A stretch of DNA of 64,000 nt from Subtercola boreus. GTDB lineage: Bacteria; Actinomycetota; Actinomycetes; Actinomycetales; Microbacteriaceae. This document shows, piece after piece, positions 32,775-42,159 of this stretch. The stretch spans positions 100,561 through 164,560 of the forward strand of contig NZ_NBXB01000042.1 of the NCBI RefSeq assembly GCF_003399635.1, in the 5' to 3' direction. Position numbers and translations under genes: made by a program. Positions within the stretch are counted from its first letter, which is position 1. The number at the start of each line of letters is the position of its first letter. Below the pieces are notes generated by a model. That model was not told the origin of the DNA. It did not search any database and was given only the letters and a program-made list of their open reading frames with translations.

Positions 32775-33443
32775 ATGACTTCACCGACAAAACCGCAGAC
32801 CTTCCTTGTGTTCGGCGCCACCGGGCAGACCGGCCAGCACTTCACCTCGCTCGCACTCCAGGCCGGACACCGGGTGCGCGCCCTCGCCCGCACCCCCTCC
32901 AAGCTCACCATCGAGCATCCCGATCTCGAGGTGATCCGCGGATCGGTGAGCGACACGGCCGGGGGCGTCGACCTCGACGACCTCGTCCGCGGCACCGACA
33001 TCGTGGTCTCGATGCTCGGCGACGTGGAGCAGCAGCGAGAACAGAAGGTCAACACCGAATTCGTGCGGCGCCTGGTGCCCGCGATGCGGAGGAACGGCGT
33101 GAAGCGCTTCCTCTACCAGGCCGGCGGGCTGAGCAGGGCGCCAGGCCGGCCACTGTCGCCGGCGCTCTGGGCGATCAGGAAGACACTCGCCCGCGGTTAC
33201 GACGGCCAACACCGCGACAATGAAGCCGTGATGGAGTACCTGACGAACGAGGCTCCCGACATCGAATGGATGGTGCACCGGGCCGGCATCGGGTCGAACG
33301 GCGCATCGAAGGGTGTCCTCGAACGCTCGACCCGCCGCCCGAGCATCGGCACCTTCAGGGACTGCGCCGCCTACAATCTCCGCACGGTGATGGATGCCGC
33401 GGCAATCCACACTTCGGACTTCAGCATGTACCGCACGGCCTGA
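32775..33443 (+). CDS. NmrA-like/atypical SDR NAD(P)-binding protein
   Basis: A 222-residue Rossmann protein with the atypical short-chain dehydrogenase motif FGATGQTGQHF at the N-terminus and the NmrA-like pattern VNTEFVRRLVPAMRRNGVKR and FLYQAGG. It lacks a standard Tyr-x-x-x-Lys pair, so it may be a redox sensor or an oxidoreductase for quinones or flavins. Expression is probably controlled by the divergent TetR protein. The ligand is unknown. Confidence 0.78.
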   Translation: MTSPTKPQTFLVFGATGQTGQHFTSLALQAGHRVRALARTPSKLTIEHPDLEVIRGSVSDTAGGVDLDDLVRGTDIVVSMLGDVEQQREQKVNTEFVRRLVPAMRRNGVKRFLYQAGGLSRAPGRPLSPALWAIRKTLARGYDGQHRDNEAVMEYLTNEAPDIEWMVHRAGIGSNGASKGVLERSTRRPSIGTFRDCAAYNLRTVMDAAAIHTSDFSMYRTA

Positions 33444-33555
33444 CCGCCACGATTCAGGAGCTGCGCGCCGAGACGCGCCAGAGCGGGGGCGCGGGGACGC
33501 TGAACCATGTCCACGGTTTCACTCTCTTGGCAGGCCGGCGGGGCGACAATGGGGT

Positions 33556-34323
33556 ATGACACCCCACTTCGAGAACGCAGATTCCTACGACCGGTTCATG
33601 GGTCGCTTCTCCACACCTCTGGCGAAGCTCTTCGTCGACGGGATCGCACCACCGAGAGACGCGCTCGCGCTCGATGTCGGGTGCGGCCCCGGAGCTCTGA
33701 CAAGGGAGCTCATCGAGGCGCTCGGCCCCGGCCAGGTCAGCGCCGTCGATCCGTCGGAGCCGTTCGTGAGCGCGGCGCGATCGCGATTCCCCGGCACGGA
33801 CATCCGCATCGCCTGGGCCGAGTCCCTCCCCTACCCCGACGACACGTTCGACCTGACGCTCTCGCAGCTCGTCATCCACTTCATCGCCGACCCGGTGGCA
33901 GCCATCCGCGAGATGGCGCGCGTCACCCGGCCGGGAGGAAGGATCGCGGCCAACGTGTGGGACTTCCAGGGCAACCGGGGGCCTCTGGGAATCTTCCAGC
34001 AGGCAGCGCTCGACCTGGACCCCGAGGCATCCGTGTACGAGATCACCCGGGGCACAGGCGAGGGAGACCTGCTGGAGATGTTCACCGGTGCCGGCCTGGC
34101 CGACATCACCACCGGCGAGCTGACGGTCAGGATCACCTTCCCGACGTTCGCGGACTGGTGGGATCCCTTCACACTCGGCATCGGGCCCGCCGGCGCCTAT
34201 GTCGCCTCCCTCGACCCGGATCGTCGTGCCGCACTCGAGCGCCACGCGCGCGAACTGCTCCCCGCCATCCCCTTCACCATCGCCGCGACCGCGTGGACGG
34301 TCACTGGGCACGCCCCGCGGTGA
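33556..34323 (+). CDS. SAM-dependent class I methyltransferase (UbiE/Methyltransf_11 type)
   Basis: A 255-residue methyltransferase. Motif I is ALDVGCGPGALTRELIE, an acidic ribose-binding residue follows in VSAVDPSEPF, then IAWAESLPYPDDTFDLTLSQ and VTRPGGRIAANVWDF. These are the features of small-molecule methyltransferases of the UbiE-like group. The substrate is unknown. The ATG at 33556 lies 112 bases after the NmrA-like gene. The 3' trailer is C-rich and is followed by a class A palindrome. Confidence 0.85.
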   Translation: MTPHFENADSYDRFMGRFSTPLAKLFVDGIAPPRDALALDVGCGPGALTRELIEALGPGQVSAVDPSEPFVSAARSRFPGTDIRIAWAESLPYPDDTFDLTLSQLVIHFIADPVAAIREMARVTRPGGRIAANVWDFQGNRGPLGIFQQAALDLDPEASVYEITRGTGEGDLLEMFTGAGLADITTGELTVRITFPTFADWWDPFTLGIGPAGAYVASLDPDRRAALERHARELLPAIPFTIAATAWTVTGHAPR

Positions 34324-34392
34324 ACCGCCCCGCGCGCCCCTGTCCCCGCCCCACGAACCCCTCCTCCTACACCACCGCACGTCACTCGCGAC

Positions 34393-34446
34393 GAAGGGAC
34401 CCATATCGCGCCAAACTCGCTTCGTGGGCGCGATAGGGGTCCCTTC
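34393..34446. repeat. palindrome class A, second copy
   Basis: Arms 34393-34412 and 34427-34446 (GAAGGGACCCATATCGCGCC and its complement with one mismatch) around a 14-base loop. The inner core equals the palindrome at 15988-16037. It lies 70 bases after the methyltransferase stop and forms the exact 3' border of a DUF4436 remnant. Confidence 0.88.
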
Positions 34447-34931
34447 AGCAGGATGTAGATGGTGAGCCCGGTGACGAGACCCACGATCACCCGGAGCACG
34501 ACGAGGTAGTCGATCCAGGAGCCCACCGGAGGCGAGCCGGGCAGGAAGGTGCGGAGGGGGATGACGACGAAGAGCATCGCGCCGATCCAGCTGGTGAGGG
34601 TGGCCTCGACCTGGCGCCGGCCGGTGTAGGCGCTGATGGCCACGAAGAGCACCAGCACCGGGATGACCGCCATCAGGCCGAGCAGGACGATCCCGAAGGC
34701 GACGGTGCTCGCGGGGCGGGTGGCGACGATCTCCACCGTGGGCAGCGACGTGTCGCCGTCCGCCGTCGTGACACTGTAGCCCGTGAGGTCGACCCGATTG
34801 GTGTGCAACTGCCAGCCCGGCACGGAGTCGTCGAGGCACGCGTCGGTGGGGACCGTGATCCGCCCGTCACCCTCGCCGGTGAAGGCGAACGTGGTCAGCT
34901 CGGCACGGTAGGTGTCGAACGGCCATTTTTG
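34447..34931 (-). pseudogene. DUF4436 membrane protein, truncated at both ends
   Basis: The frame reads WPFDTYRAELTTFAFTGEGD, then an extracytoplasmic segment, then three hydrophobic helices (VAFGIVLLGLMAVIPVLVLF; TLTSWIGAMLFVVIPLRTFL; LRVIVGLVTGLTIYILLK). The PFDxYRA motif and three C-terminal helices mark DUF4436. The N-terminal part before WPFD is absent, and the sequence stops at the class A palindrome without its own stop codon. It has no start. Confidence 0.7.
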
Positions 34932-34983
34932 CCCACAGATCTCCTCTGCACAGGGCGAGTGGAGGGGGCGGGGGTCAGGGGGG

Positions 34984-36144
34984 TCAGCGGTAGATGGTGG
35001 CGTAGAGGGCGGCCATGTCGTCGGGGGTGGGGATGCGGGGGTTGTTGGCGGGGGAGCCGGAGGCGATCGCCTGCTGCACCATCGTGGGGATCGTCGCAGT
35101 CCAGGCCGCTTCGTCGATGCCGAAGGCCTCCGGGGTGGGAACCGCCAGGTCGCGGCAGAGTGCCTGCAGCTCCTCGACGAGGGCGCTGGCCGCGCGTGCA
35201 TCATCGTCTCCGACGCTCGCGCAGCCGAGAGCCCGGGCGCAATCGGCATAGCGGGCGGTGGCGGAGCCCACCGAGAAGGCGGTGACCGCGGGGAACAGCA
35301 TCGCGTTCGACAGCCCGTGCGCGACGTGGAAGTGCGCCCCGATGGGCCGGCTCATGCCGTGCACGAGGGCCACGCTGGAGTTCGAGAACGCGATGCCTGC
35401 CTGCGTCGCGGCGAGCATGAGGGCCTCGCGGGCATCTCGATCCGTTCCGTCGGCGTACGCCCGGCGGAGGTGCGCGCCGATCGAGGCGATCGCCGTGAGG
35501 CACAGCGCGTCGGAGAGCCGGTTCGCGCGGCGACTGACGTACGCCTCGACGGCGTGGGTGAGAGCATCCACTCCCGTGTCGGCCGTGAGACGCGCGGGCA
35601 TCGAAAGGGTCAGCTCGAAGTCGATGACCGCTGCGGCCGGCAGAAAGGCCGGGCCGGTGCAGAGCATCTTCTCGTTCGAGCCACTGTCGGTGATGATCGT
35701 GAACTGCGTGGCTTCCGACCCGCTGCCGGCGGTGGTCGGGATGGCGACGACCGGGAGCGCGGGGCCGTCGTTCCGCCGCGGAGCCCGGTAGTCGGCCATC
35801 CTCCCGCCCTGCACGGCGAGCAGCGCGAGCGCCTTGGCGGTGTCCATCGGGCTGCCTCCGCCGAAGCCGATCACCAGGTCGGCGCCGTGCTCGTGGAGCG
35901 CCGCGAGCCCGCTGACCAGCGAATCCGTCGTCGGGTCGGGAACGGTCTCGGCCCAGAGCGCGGGCTGGAGCCCGGCCCCTGTCATCAGACCCATCAACTC
36001 GGCGGCCGCGCCGTTGCCCTCGAGGAACCTGTCGGTCACGAGCAGCGGGCGGCTGGCTCCGAGCCCGAAGACGAGTTCGCCGAGCTCGCTCCGCGCACCC
36101 CCACCGATTCGCAGCTGGCGGGGTTGGGCGAAGGTGAAGACCAC
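34984..36144 (-). CDS. iron-containing alcohol dehydrogenase/maleylacetate-reductase-like enzyme
   Basis: A 386-residue type III dehydrogenase. GFGGGSPMDTAKAL is the NAD-binding loop, and PTTAGSGSEATQF follows. Metal ligands are in the Asp of TADTGVDALTHAVEA and the His residues of ALVHGMSRPIGAHFHVAHGL. The family includes 1,3-propanediol, lactaldehyde and maleylacetate reductases; the substrate is not clear. GTG at 36144 follows AAGAGA; an ATG at 36252 would start inside the control region of the divergent gene. Divergent from a zinc alcohol dehydrogenase, suggesting shared regulation. A C-rich trailer follows the stop. Confidence 0.87.
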   Translation of the reverse strand: MVFTFAQPRQLRIGGGARSELGELVFGLGASRPLLVTDRFLEGNGAAAELMGLMTGAGLQPALWAETVPDPTTDSLVSGLAALHEHGADLVIGFGGGSPMDTAKALALLAVQGGRMADYRAPRRNDGPALPVVAIPTTAGSGSEATQFTIITDSGSNEKMLCTGPAFLPAAAVIDFELTLSMPARLTADTGVDALTHAVEAYVSRRANRLSDALCLTAIASIGAHLRRAYADGTDRDAREALMLAATQAGIAFSNSSVALVHGMSRPIGAHFHVAHGLSNAMLFPAVTAFSVGSATARYADCARALGCASVGDDDARAASALVEELQALCRDLAVPTPEAFGIDEAAWTATIPTMVQQAIASGSPANNPRIPTPDDMAALYATIYR

Positions 36145-36271
36145 GGTGTTCTCTTTTCGGCGTCCGGTGACGCCGAACACCGGCGTCGTGTCTTCGAATG
36201 TACTCGCCCCGCCCCGCTGCCACGGGTTGTGGGTAGGCTCGAATCGCGACATCCCCGAAGGAGTGTGACCG

Positions 36272-37381
36272 ATGAAGATCACCGGAGCCGTGCTCGAGAG
36301 CCTCGACTCACCGCCACCGTTCGCCCAGTCGCGGCCGATCCGCATCAGGGAACTCGAGCTGGATGCCCCGGGCCCGCACGAGGTGCTGGTGCGCATCGAG
36401 GCGGCCGGCGTCTGCCACTCCGATCTGTCGGTGCTCACCGGCGTACGCCCGCGCGCGGTGCCGCTGCTGCTCGGGCACGAGGCCGCCGGCATCGTCGAGT
36501 CGCTGGGCGCCGAGATCGACGACATCGCGGTCGGGCAGCGCGTCGTGATGACGTTCCTGCCCCGCTGCGGGCACTGCGCCTCCTGCGCGAGCGACGGCCG
36601 CACCCCGTGCGAGAACGGCAGTGCCGCCAACGGCGCCGGCCGGCTGCTCGACGGGGCCAAGCGCATCCATGACGGCTCGGAGGTCATCGACCACCACCTC
36701 GGCGTCTCTGCCTTCGCCGACCACGCGGTCGTCGACCGCCGCTCGATCGTTCCCGTCGACGACGACGTTCCGCCGCAGGTCGCGGCACTCATGGGCTGCG
36801 CGGTGCTCACCGGCGGTGGTGCGGTGCTGAACGCTGCCCGGCTCGCGCCCGGCGAGACCCTCATCGTGGTCGGTCTCGGCGGGGTCGGAATGGCCGCCGT
36901 GCTCGTCGGCCTCGCTGTCGAGGGTGCCCGGGTGATCGGCGTCGACGCCAACCCCGACAAGCTCGCCCAGGCCACGGCGCTCGGCGCCCACGAGGTCTAC
37001 GGGCCGGCCGAGGCCGTCGAAGCCGGCATCACGGCCCCCGCGGTCATCGAAGCCGTCGGCCGTGCCGTCGCCTTCGAGACGGCACTGGCGCTGACGGCAC
37101 CCGGCGGCCGCACGGTCACCGTCGGGCTGCCGGCTCCGGATGATCTCGCAGCCGTCTCCCCGCTCGCCCTCGTCTCCACGGGGCGCACCATCATCGGCAG
37201 CTACCTCGGCAGCTCGATCCCTGCCCGCGACATCCCGATCTTCGTCGACCTCTGGCGCCGCGGCCTGCTGCCTGTCGAGAACCTCGTCTCGTCGGAGATC
37301 CAGCTCGATGAGATCAACGAGGCGATGGACTCGCTCGCCCGCGGCGAGAGCATCCGCCAGATCATCGTGCCGACGGCCTAA
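36272..37381 (+). CDS. zinc-dependent alcohol dehydrogenase (class III-like MDR)
   Basis: A 369-residue medium-chain dehydrogenase. Catalytic-zinc ligands: Cys in AAGVCHSDLSV and His-Glu in LLLGHEAAG; structural-zinc cysteines in RCGHCASCASDGRTPCENG; Rossmann motif VVGLGGVGMAAVLVGLA. The length and inserted loop suit the formaldehyde-dehydrogenase/benzyl-alcohol-type group. The ATG at 36272 follows GAAGGAG. The 127-base spacer with the divergent iron alcohol dehydrogenase probably carries both promoters. Confidence 0.88.
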   Translation: MKITGAVLESLDSPPPFAQSRPIRIRELELDAPGPHEVLVRIEAAGVCHSDLSVLTGVRPRAVPLLLGHEAAGIVESLGAEIDDIAVGQRVVMTFLPRCGHCASCASDGRTPCENGSAANGAGRLLDGAKRIHDGSEVIDHHLGVSAFADHAVVDRRSIVPVDDDVPPQVAALMGCAVLTGGGAVLNAARLAPGETLIVVGLGGVGMAAVLVGLAVEGARVIGVDANPDKLAQATALGAHEVYGPAEAVEAGITAPAVIEAVGRAVAFETALALTAPGGRTVTVGLPAPDDLAAVSPLALVSTGRTIIGSYLGSSIPARDIPIFVDLWRRGLLPVENLVSSEIQLDEINEAMDSLARGESIRQIIVPTA

Positions 37382-37518
37382 CACCTGTGCACTCGGGACG
37401 CAACAGACCAGGACAGGCGGGGATACCCGTCGACGGCTGCGGTAGAAAGGCCCGATACTCATAAGGAGAACTCTTCCCCCGTGCTGCGGCACCCGAGTAC
37501 GAATCGAGACCAGGCGCG

Positions 37519-38442
37519 ATGGCCGTTGAGCTCGTCTCCCTCACCCCGATGCAGTCCCTCGGCATTCCGATCGCGCTGGTGGGTGCGGTGTTCCTCGCCC
37601 TCGGCGCGGAGTACCAGCACCGCGGTGTCAACAAGGTCGACGCCCGCACCGGCGGCCAGGGCAAGTCCGGGCTCGACCTCCGGCAGCTGCTGGCGCTGAT
37701 CCGGCGACCCTCGTGGATGATCGGCACCCTCATGCTGGCCCTGGCGATCGTGTTCCAGCTGACCAGTCTCTACCTCGCACCCCTCACCGTCGTGCAGCCG
37801 CTCGGCGCCATCGCCCTCGTCATCACGGCCGTGGTGAACTCCCGCACCACGAAGACGCGACTGAGCCGTTCGACGATCCGCGCTATCGCCTTCTGCGTCG
37901 GCGGCATCGCCCTCTTCGTGACGGTTGCCGCGCTCACCACGTCGACCCTGCCGATCAACGAGACGCAGCTCGCCATCGTGTTGATCATCCTCGCCGTCGT
38001 GCTGGCCATCGTCGTGACCGTGTTCCTGCTTTTCCGCAACCGCGCCACACCGATCTTCTGGATCGTCGGTGCCGGCATCCTGTTCGGCTTCGTCGCCACC
38101 CTCGCCAAGGTCGTCATCGAGCGCATCCAGACCCTCTTCATGGACAAGTTCCACATCACGCCCGGTGACTGGCTGACCATCCTCTGCATCCTCGGGCTCA
38201 TCCTCGCGGGGCTCGCGGGCAGCTACTTCGTGCAGACGGCCTACTCGTCGGGCCCACCCGACCTGGTGGTCGCCGGGCTGACTGTGATCGACCCGATGGT
38301 GGGCGTGACGATCGGCATCGTGGTGCTCGGCGAGGCGGCCTCTGCGCCCTGGTGGGCCAGCATCGCGTTCGTCGTGGCGGGGGCGCTCGCCGTCTACGGC
38401 GTGATCCAACTCTCGCGCCGGGCCGACGTCGCAAAACCCTGA
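37519..38442 (+). CDS. DMT-superfamily transporter (NIPA/EamA-like)
   Basis: A 307-residue inner-membrane protein with nine to ten hydrophobic helices. APLTVVQPLGAIALVITAVV and GPPDLVVAGLTVIDPMVGVT are the duplicated proline-containing segments of the DMT group found in actinobacteria; they resemble NIPA-type magnesium transporters. The substrate is unknown. The ATG at 37519 is weakly supported. It is a single gene. Confidence 0.78.
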   Translation: MAVELVSLTPMQSLGIPIALVGAVFLALGAEYQHRGVNKVDARTGGQGKSGLDLRQLLALIRRPSWMIGTLMLALAIVFQLTSLYLAPLTVVQPLGAIALVITAVVNSRTTKTRLSRSTIRAIAFCVGGIALFVTVAALTTSTLPINETQLAIVLIILAVVLAIVVTVFLLFRNRATPIFWIVGAGILFGFVATLAKVVIERIQTLFMDKFHITPGDWLTILCILGLILAGLAGSYFVQTAYSSGPPDLVVAGLTVIDPMVGVTIGIVVLGEAASAPWWASIAFVVAGALAVYGVIQLSRRADVAKP

Positions 38443-38493
38443 CAGGGGGCCCTGACCGCGAAACCCTGACCGCGGACCCGCCGCGACGGGTCG

Positions 38494-38913
38494 CTACAGC
38501 GTGAGCGCCAGCGCGGCCGCGTACTCCTCGAAGTAAGAGACCGCGAGCGGCAGGGAGCCGAATGCGAAGGTGGCGCCCTTCGCATCGGCGGCGTGGGAGA
38601 CCCGGTAGCAGGTGCCGACGAGTTCGATCTCGCCGAGCATCCCGAACTGCGGGTCGACGACGAACCAGCGGCCACTGTCCCATTCGGTGAACGAGAGCCG
38701 CGGCACGGGCCTGTCGACCAGGTCGCAGGTGGGGCATTCCTCGTCGGCGAAGTGTGGGAGCACCCTGGTCATCGAGAGCAGCACCAACGGCGCGACGGCC
38801 CGGATCTGGGTGGCGGCACTTCGACCCATGGCAGCGACGGCCGCGGGGCCGCGCAGGTGCTGGGAAGCATTGTCGGCCGAACGCGCCGACCACGGGGTTC
38901 CTTCGCTCAGCAT
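38494..38913 (-). CDS. conserved hypothetical protein with CxxC motif
   Basis: A 139-residue soluble protein I do not recognise. The middle contains FADEECPTCDLVDRPVPRLS, a possible metal-binding CxxC, followed by a beta-rich region (GRWFVVDPQFGMLGEIELVG) and an acidic end. The ATG at 38913 follows AAGGAGCGGGG; 38949 is an alternative. It converges on the DMT transporter. Confidence 0.6.
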   Translation of the reverse strand: MLSEGTPWSARSADNASQHLRGPAAVAAMGRSAATQIRAVAPLVLLSMTRVLPHFADEECPTCDLVDRPVPRLSFTEWDSGRWFVVDPQFGMLGEIELVGTCYRVSHAADAKGATFAFGSLPLAVSYFEEYAAALALTL

Positions 38914-39118
38914 CCCCGCTCCTTCCGCCACACACCTCGTACCGTGCATCCATTGTGCGCTCCGAGCATGTGAAAAGGATCGGTATGGGCGAAATCCATC
39001 CGGTGGATCGACACAGGAAACCAGTACTCTGGGTCGCGACGCGATCCGCTTCGATGGCGTCTCACCAGAGATTCGACAGATTCCGCAGATTCCCCACCCA
39101 GATTCCAGGAGCAGCGAC

Positions 39119-40498
39119 ATGAGCCACTACGCAGTGATCGATCCGGCCACCGGCGAGACCGTCACCGAATATCCGACCATCACTGCTGCCGGTCTCGACG
39201 AGGCTGCGGCGAGCGCGCAGGCCGCCTATTCGGACTGGTCCCGCACGGTGACGGTGGATGCCCGCACTCGGCTCATCCGCCGGGTCGCCGAGTTGCACAC
39301 CGAGCGACGCGACGCCCTGGCCCGCATCGTCGTGCGCGAGATGGGCAAGCCGCTCGAGCAGGCCCTCGGCGAGGTGGACTTCGCCGCGGCGATCTACGAG
39401 TACTACGCCGACAACGGCGCCGCTCTCCTCGCCGACGAGGCCATCGAGCTCAGCGACGGCACCGGTTCGGCGTTCGTCCGCCGCTCGGGCCTCGGCGTGC
39501 TGCTGGGTATCATGCCGTGGAACTTCCCGTACTACCAGGTCGCCCGCTTCGCCGGACCGAACATCGTGGTGGGCAACACCATCCTGCTGAAGCACGCCCC
39601 GCAGTGCCCCGAGTCGGCCGCCGCCATCGCGGAGATCTTCGACACCGCCGTCGCCGAGGCCGGAGCGCACGCGGGGGTCTACGTGAACATCTACGCCGAC
39701 AACGACCAGGTCGCCACGCTGATCGCCGATCCCCGCGTGCAGGGCATCTCGGTGACCGGCTCCGAGCGCGCGGGCGCCGCCGTGGCCGAGCTCGCAGGCA
39801 GGAACCTGAAGAAGGTGGTGCTCGAACTCGGGGGCTCCGATCCGTTCATCCTGCTCTCGACCGACGACCTCGACGCGGCCGTGCAGGATGCCGTCAATGC
39901 CCGGCTCGACAACAATGGGCAGTCCTGCAACGCGGCGAAAAGGTTCATCGTGCTCGACGACCTCTACGAGGAGTTCGCGTCGAAGTTCACCGCGGCCTTC
40001 ACCGAGGCGCAGCCGGCGGATCCCTTCGCCGAGGGCACACTGCTCGGCCCGCTCTCATCGGCAGCGGCCACGGAGCGCCTGACCGAGCAACTCGGTCGTG
40101 CCGTCACGCAGGGCGCCACCGTGCTGGCCAGTGGCGAGCCGGTCGGCAACTTCTTCCCGCCGGCGGTGCTGGCCGACGTCACTCCGCAGATGGATGCCTA
40201 CCGGGAGGAGTTCTTCGGCCCCGTCGCCGCGCTCTACCGGGTCTCCTCGGAGGAGGAGGCTGTGCGACTCGCCAACGACACCCCCTTCGGCCTCGGCTCG
40301 TACGTGTACACGACCGACCCCGAGCAGGCACTGCGGGTCGCCGACGGGATCGACGCCGGCATGGTCTGGGTCAACCTGGTGCTCGGGGATGCGGCCGAGC
40401 TCCCCTTCGGCGGCGTGAAGCGCTCCGGCTCGGGGCGGGAGATGGGCCGCTTCGCCCTCGAGGAGTTCGCGAACAAGAAACTCATCCGCATCGCCTGA
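39119..40498 (+). CDS. NAD(P)-dependent succinate-semialdehyde dehydrogenase (short form)
   Basis: A 459-residue aldehyde dehydrogenase of the GabD2/YneI type. Landmarks: [45 protein letters not shown] with the general-base Glu, [15 protein letters not shown] with the nucleophile Cys, and [15 protein letters not shown]. It is clearly different from the paralogue at 29789 (short N-terminus). The ATG at 39119 follows AGGAG. It is followed 48 bases later by pyridoxal kinase, so co-transcription is possible; GABA transaminases need PLP, which would make functional sense. Confidence 0.87.
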   Translation: MSHYAVIDPATGETVTEYPTITAAGLDEAAASAQAAYSDWSRTVTVDARTRLIRRVAELHTERRDALARIVVREMGKPLEQALGEVDFAAAIYEYYADNGAALLADEAIELSDGTGSAFVRRSGLGVLLGIMPWNFPYYQVARFAGPNIVVGNTILLKHAPQCPESAAAIAEIFDTAVAEAGAHAGVYVNIYADNDQVATLIADPRVQGISVTGSERAGAAVAELAGRNLKKVVLELGGSDPFILLSTDDLDAAVQDAVNARLDNNGQSCNAAKRFIVLDDLYEEFASKFTAAFTEAQPADPFAEGTLLGPLSSAAATERLTEQLGRAVTQGATVLASGEPVGNFFPPAVLADVTPQMDAYREEFFGPVAALYRVSSEEEAVRLANDTPFGLGSYVYTTDPEQALRVADGIDAGMVWVNLVLGDAAELPFGGVKRSGSGREMGRFALEEFANKKLIRIA

Positions 40499-40546
40499 GC
40501 CCGGTCCGGCGGCCCCGAGCGGCCACGCCCCTGCGAGAATGGGGAG

Positions 40547-41398
40547 GTGAAGATCCTCTCGATCCAGTCCGCCGTCGCCTTCGGGCACGTCGGCAACTCC
40601 GCCGCCGTCTTTCCCCTGCAGCGCATCGGCGTGGAGGTGCTGCCGGTCTACACGGTGAACTTCTCGAACCACACCGGCTACGGGGCCTGGCGAGGGCCCC
40701 TCATCTCACCGGATGACGTGCGGGAGGTCATCCTCGGCATCGAGGAGCGCGGGGTGCTGCCCGAGATCGACGTGGTGCTGTCTGGCTACCAGGGCGGAGT
40801 GGGCATCGGCGACGTGATCGTCGACGCCGTGAAGCGGGTCAAAGCCGCCAACCCGTCGGCGATCTACGCGTGCGACCCCGTGATGGGCAACGCGAAGTCC
40901 GGATGCTTCGTCGCGCCCGAGATCCCCGAACTCCTCCGCGAGCGCGTGGTGCCGATCGCCGACATCATCACACCCAACCAGTTCGAGCTCGGCTACCTGA
41001 CCGGCACCGCGCCGACCACGCTCGAGTCGACCCTCGCCTCGGTCGACCTCGCCCGCGCGATGGGTCCGAACGTCGTGCTCGTGACGAGTGTGGAACGCCC
41101 GGACCGGGATCCGTCGACCATCGAGATGCTCGTCGCCGACGACGCCGGGGCGTGGATCGTCGAGACGCCATACCTGCCCTTCAAGGCGAACGGCTCCGGA
41201 GATGTCACGGCGGCGCTGTTCACGGCGCACTACCGCGAAACGAACGACGCGCGCATCGCACTCGAGCGGGCGGCATCGAGCGTCTTCGACCTGATCGACC
41301 TGACGCACCGCTCGGGCTCCCGTGAGCTGCTGCTCGTGGAGGGGCAGGAGTTCTACGCACACCCACGCCTGCAGTTCGTCGCGTCGCGCGTGCGCTGA
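40547..41398 (+). CDS. pdxY: pyridoxal kinase
   Basis: A 283-residue ribokinase-fold kinase that phosphorylates pyridoxal to PLP in the salvage pathway. Start [20 protein letters not shown], conserved [33 protein letters not shown], and the anion-hole/base motif [14 protein letters not shown] (Asp base) match PdxY/PdxK. GTG at 40547 follows GGGGAG. It follows the aldehyde dehydrogenase gene. Confidence 0.92.
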   Translation: MKILSIQSAVAFGHVGNSAAVFPLQRIGVEVLPVYTVNFSNHTGYGAWRGPLISPDDVREVILGIEERGVLPEIDVVLSGYQGGVGIGDVIVDAVKRVKAANPSAIYACDPVMGNAKSGCFVAPEIPELLRERVVPIADIITPNQFELGYLTGTAPTTLESTLASVDLARAMGPNVVLVTSVERPDRDPSTIEMLVADDAGAWIVETPYLPFKANGSGDVTAALFTAHYRETNDARIALERAASSVFDLIDLTHRSGSRELLLVEGQEFYAHPRLQFVASRVR

Positions 41399-41435
41399 CC
41401 GGCGCTTGCCGGACGCGGCAGTCCTGATGGGAGTG

Positions 41436-41978
41436 TCAGGCGATCTTCGTGGTCGCGGTGGCGAGGGTGGCAGTGGTGTGCGTCACCGACTCGATGAGCT
41501 GCTGCGGGCTGAGGGTATCGTGTGAGCTGACGGCGTCCGACGCGATGCGGACGAAGATGTTGATGACCCAGTCGGCCCGCTCTGCGCCGTGGAAGGTGGG
41601 TTCGATGAGAACGCTTCGCCGGTCGTTGGGGTTCGGGATGCGGTGCACGAGGTCGACGTTCTCGAGCCGGTCGATCATTGCAGTGGTCGCACCAGTGGTG
41701 AACCGTAGGGTTGCTGCAAGCTCTTTCGGCGTGGTGGTGCGCTGCTCGGCGATGAACATGAAGGCGTCGTACTCGTTGTGGGTGAGGCCCAGGTGGTCGG
41801 CGAATCCTGTGCGGAGCTTCCGGTGCTGGCGATCGAGGTCGTGGAGGGCGGCGGCGTACTCAGCGGCCCCGTCGGCGATGACGTGCTTGTGCGATGCCGT
41901 GCTCGCGGCGGCGGCGCGCGGGAGCGCGATGAGAGACGCCGGTTCGGTCGCGTCGGTTTCTGGATTCAATAAAGCCAT
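41436..41978 (-). CDS. MarR-family regulator
   Basis: A 180-residue winged-helix protein: LGLTHNEYDAFMFIAEQRTT, then TTPKELAATLRFTTGATTAM, IDRLENVDLVHRIPNPNDRR and the wing, all typical of MarR. The N-terminal 40 residues are an unusual extension. It converges on pdxY. Two palindromes lie in the A/T-rich 180-base region upstream, between it and the end of kup; the more distant one may serve as its operator. Confidence 0.85.
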   Translation of the reverse strand: MALLNPETDATEPASLIALPRAAAASTASHKHVIADGAAEYAAALHDLDRQHRKLRTGFADHLGLTHNEYDAFMFIAEQRTTTPKELAATLRFTTGATTAMIDRLENVDLVHRIPNPNDRRSVLIEPTFHGAERADWVINIFVRIASDAVSSHDTLSPQQLIESVTHTTATLATATTKIA

Positions 41979-42078
41979 AGGACAGAAGCTTTCGGTTCAT
42001 TGCCTCCGCTAGGAACAGAGGGATTCGTACGATCATAGGGTCCTGGATCGGTCTGCCGCGTCCCCCAGAAAGAGGGTA

Positions 42079-42120
42079 TGACGTCGTCATCCATTCTTCT
42101 TTACAATCAAGAAACTTGAT
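42079..42120. promoter_or_regulatory. two short palindromes upstream of the MarR gene
   Basis: ATGAC-GTC-GTCAT (42079-42091) and ATCAAG-AAA-CTTGAT (42106-42120) lie about 100-140 bases upstream of the MarR start, in a stretch much richer in A/T than the surroundings. The second has the symmetry of a MarR-type operator. Confidence 0.55.
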
Positions 42121-42159
42121 GACTAAGTAGATACCGGTCGCCCTCGGCGCTGTCGGCCG

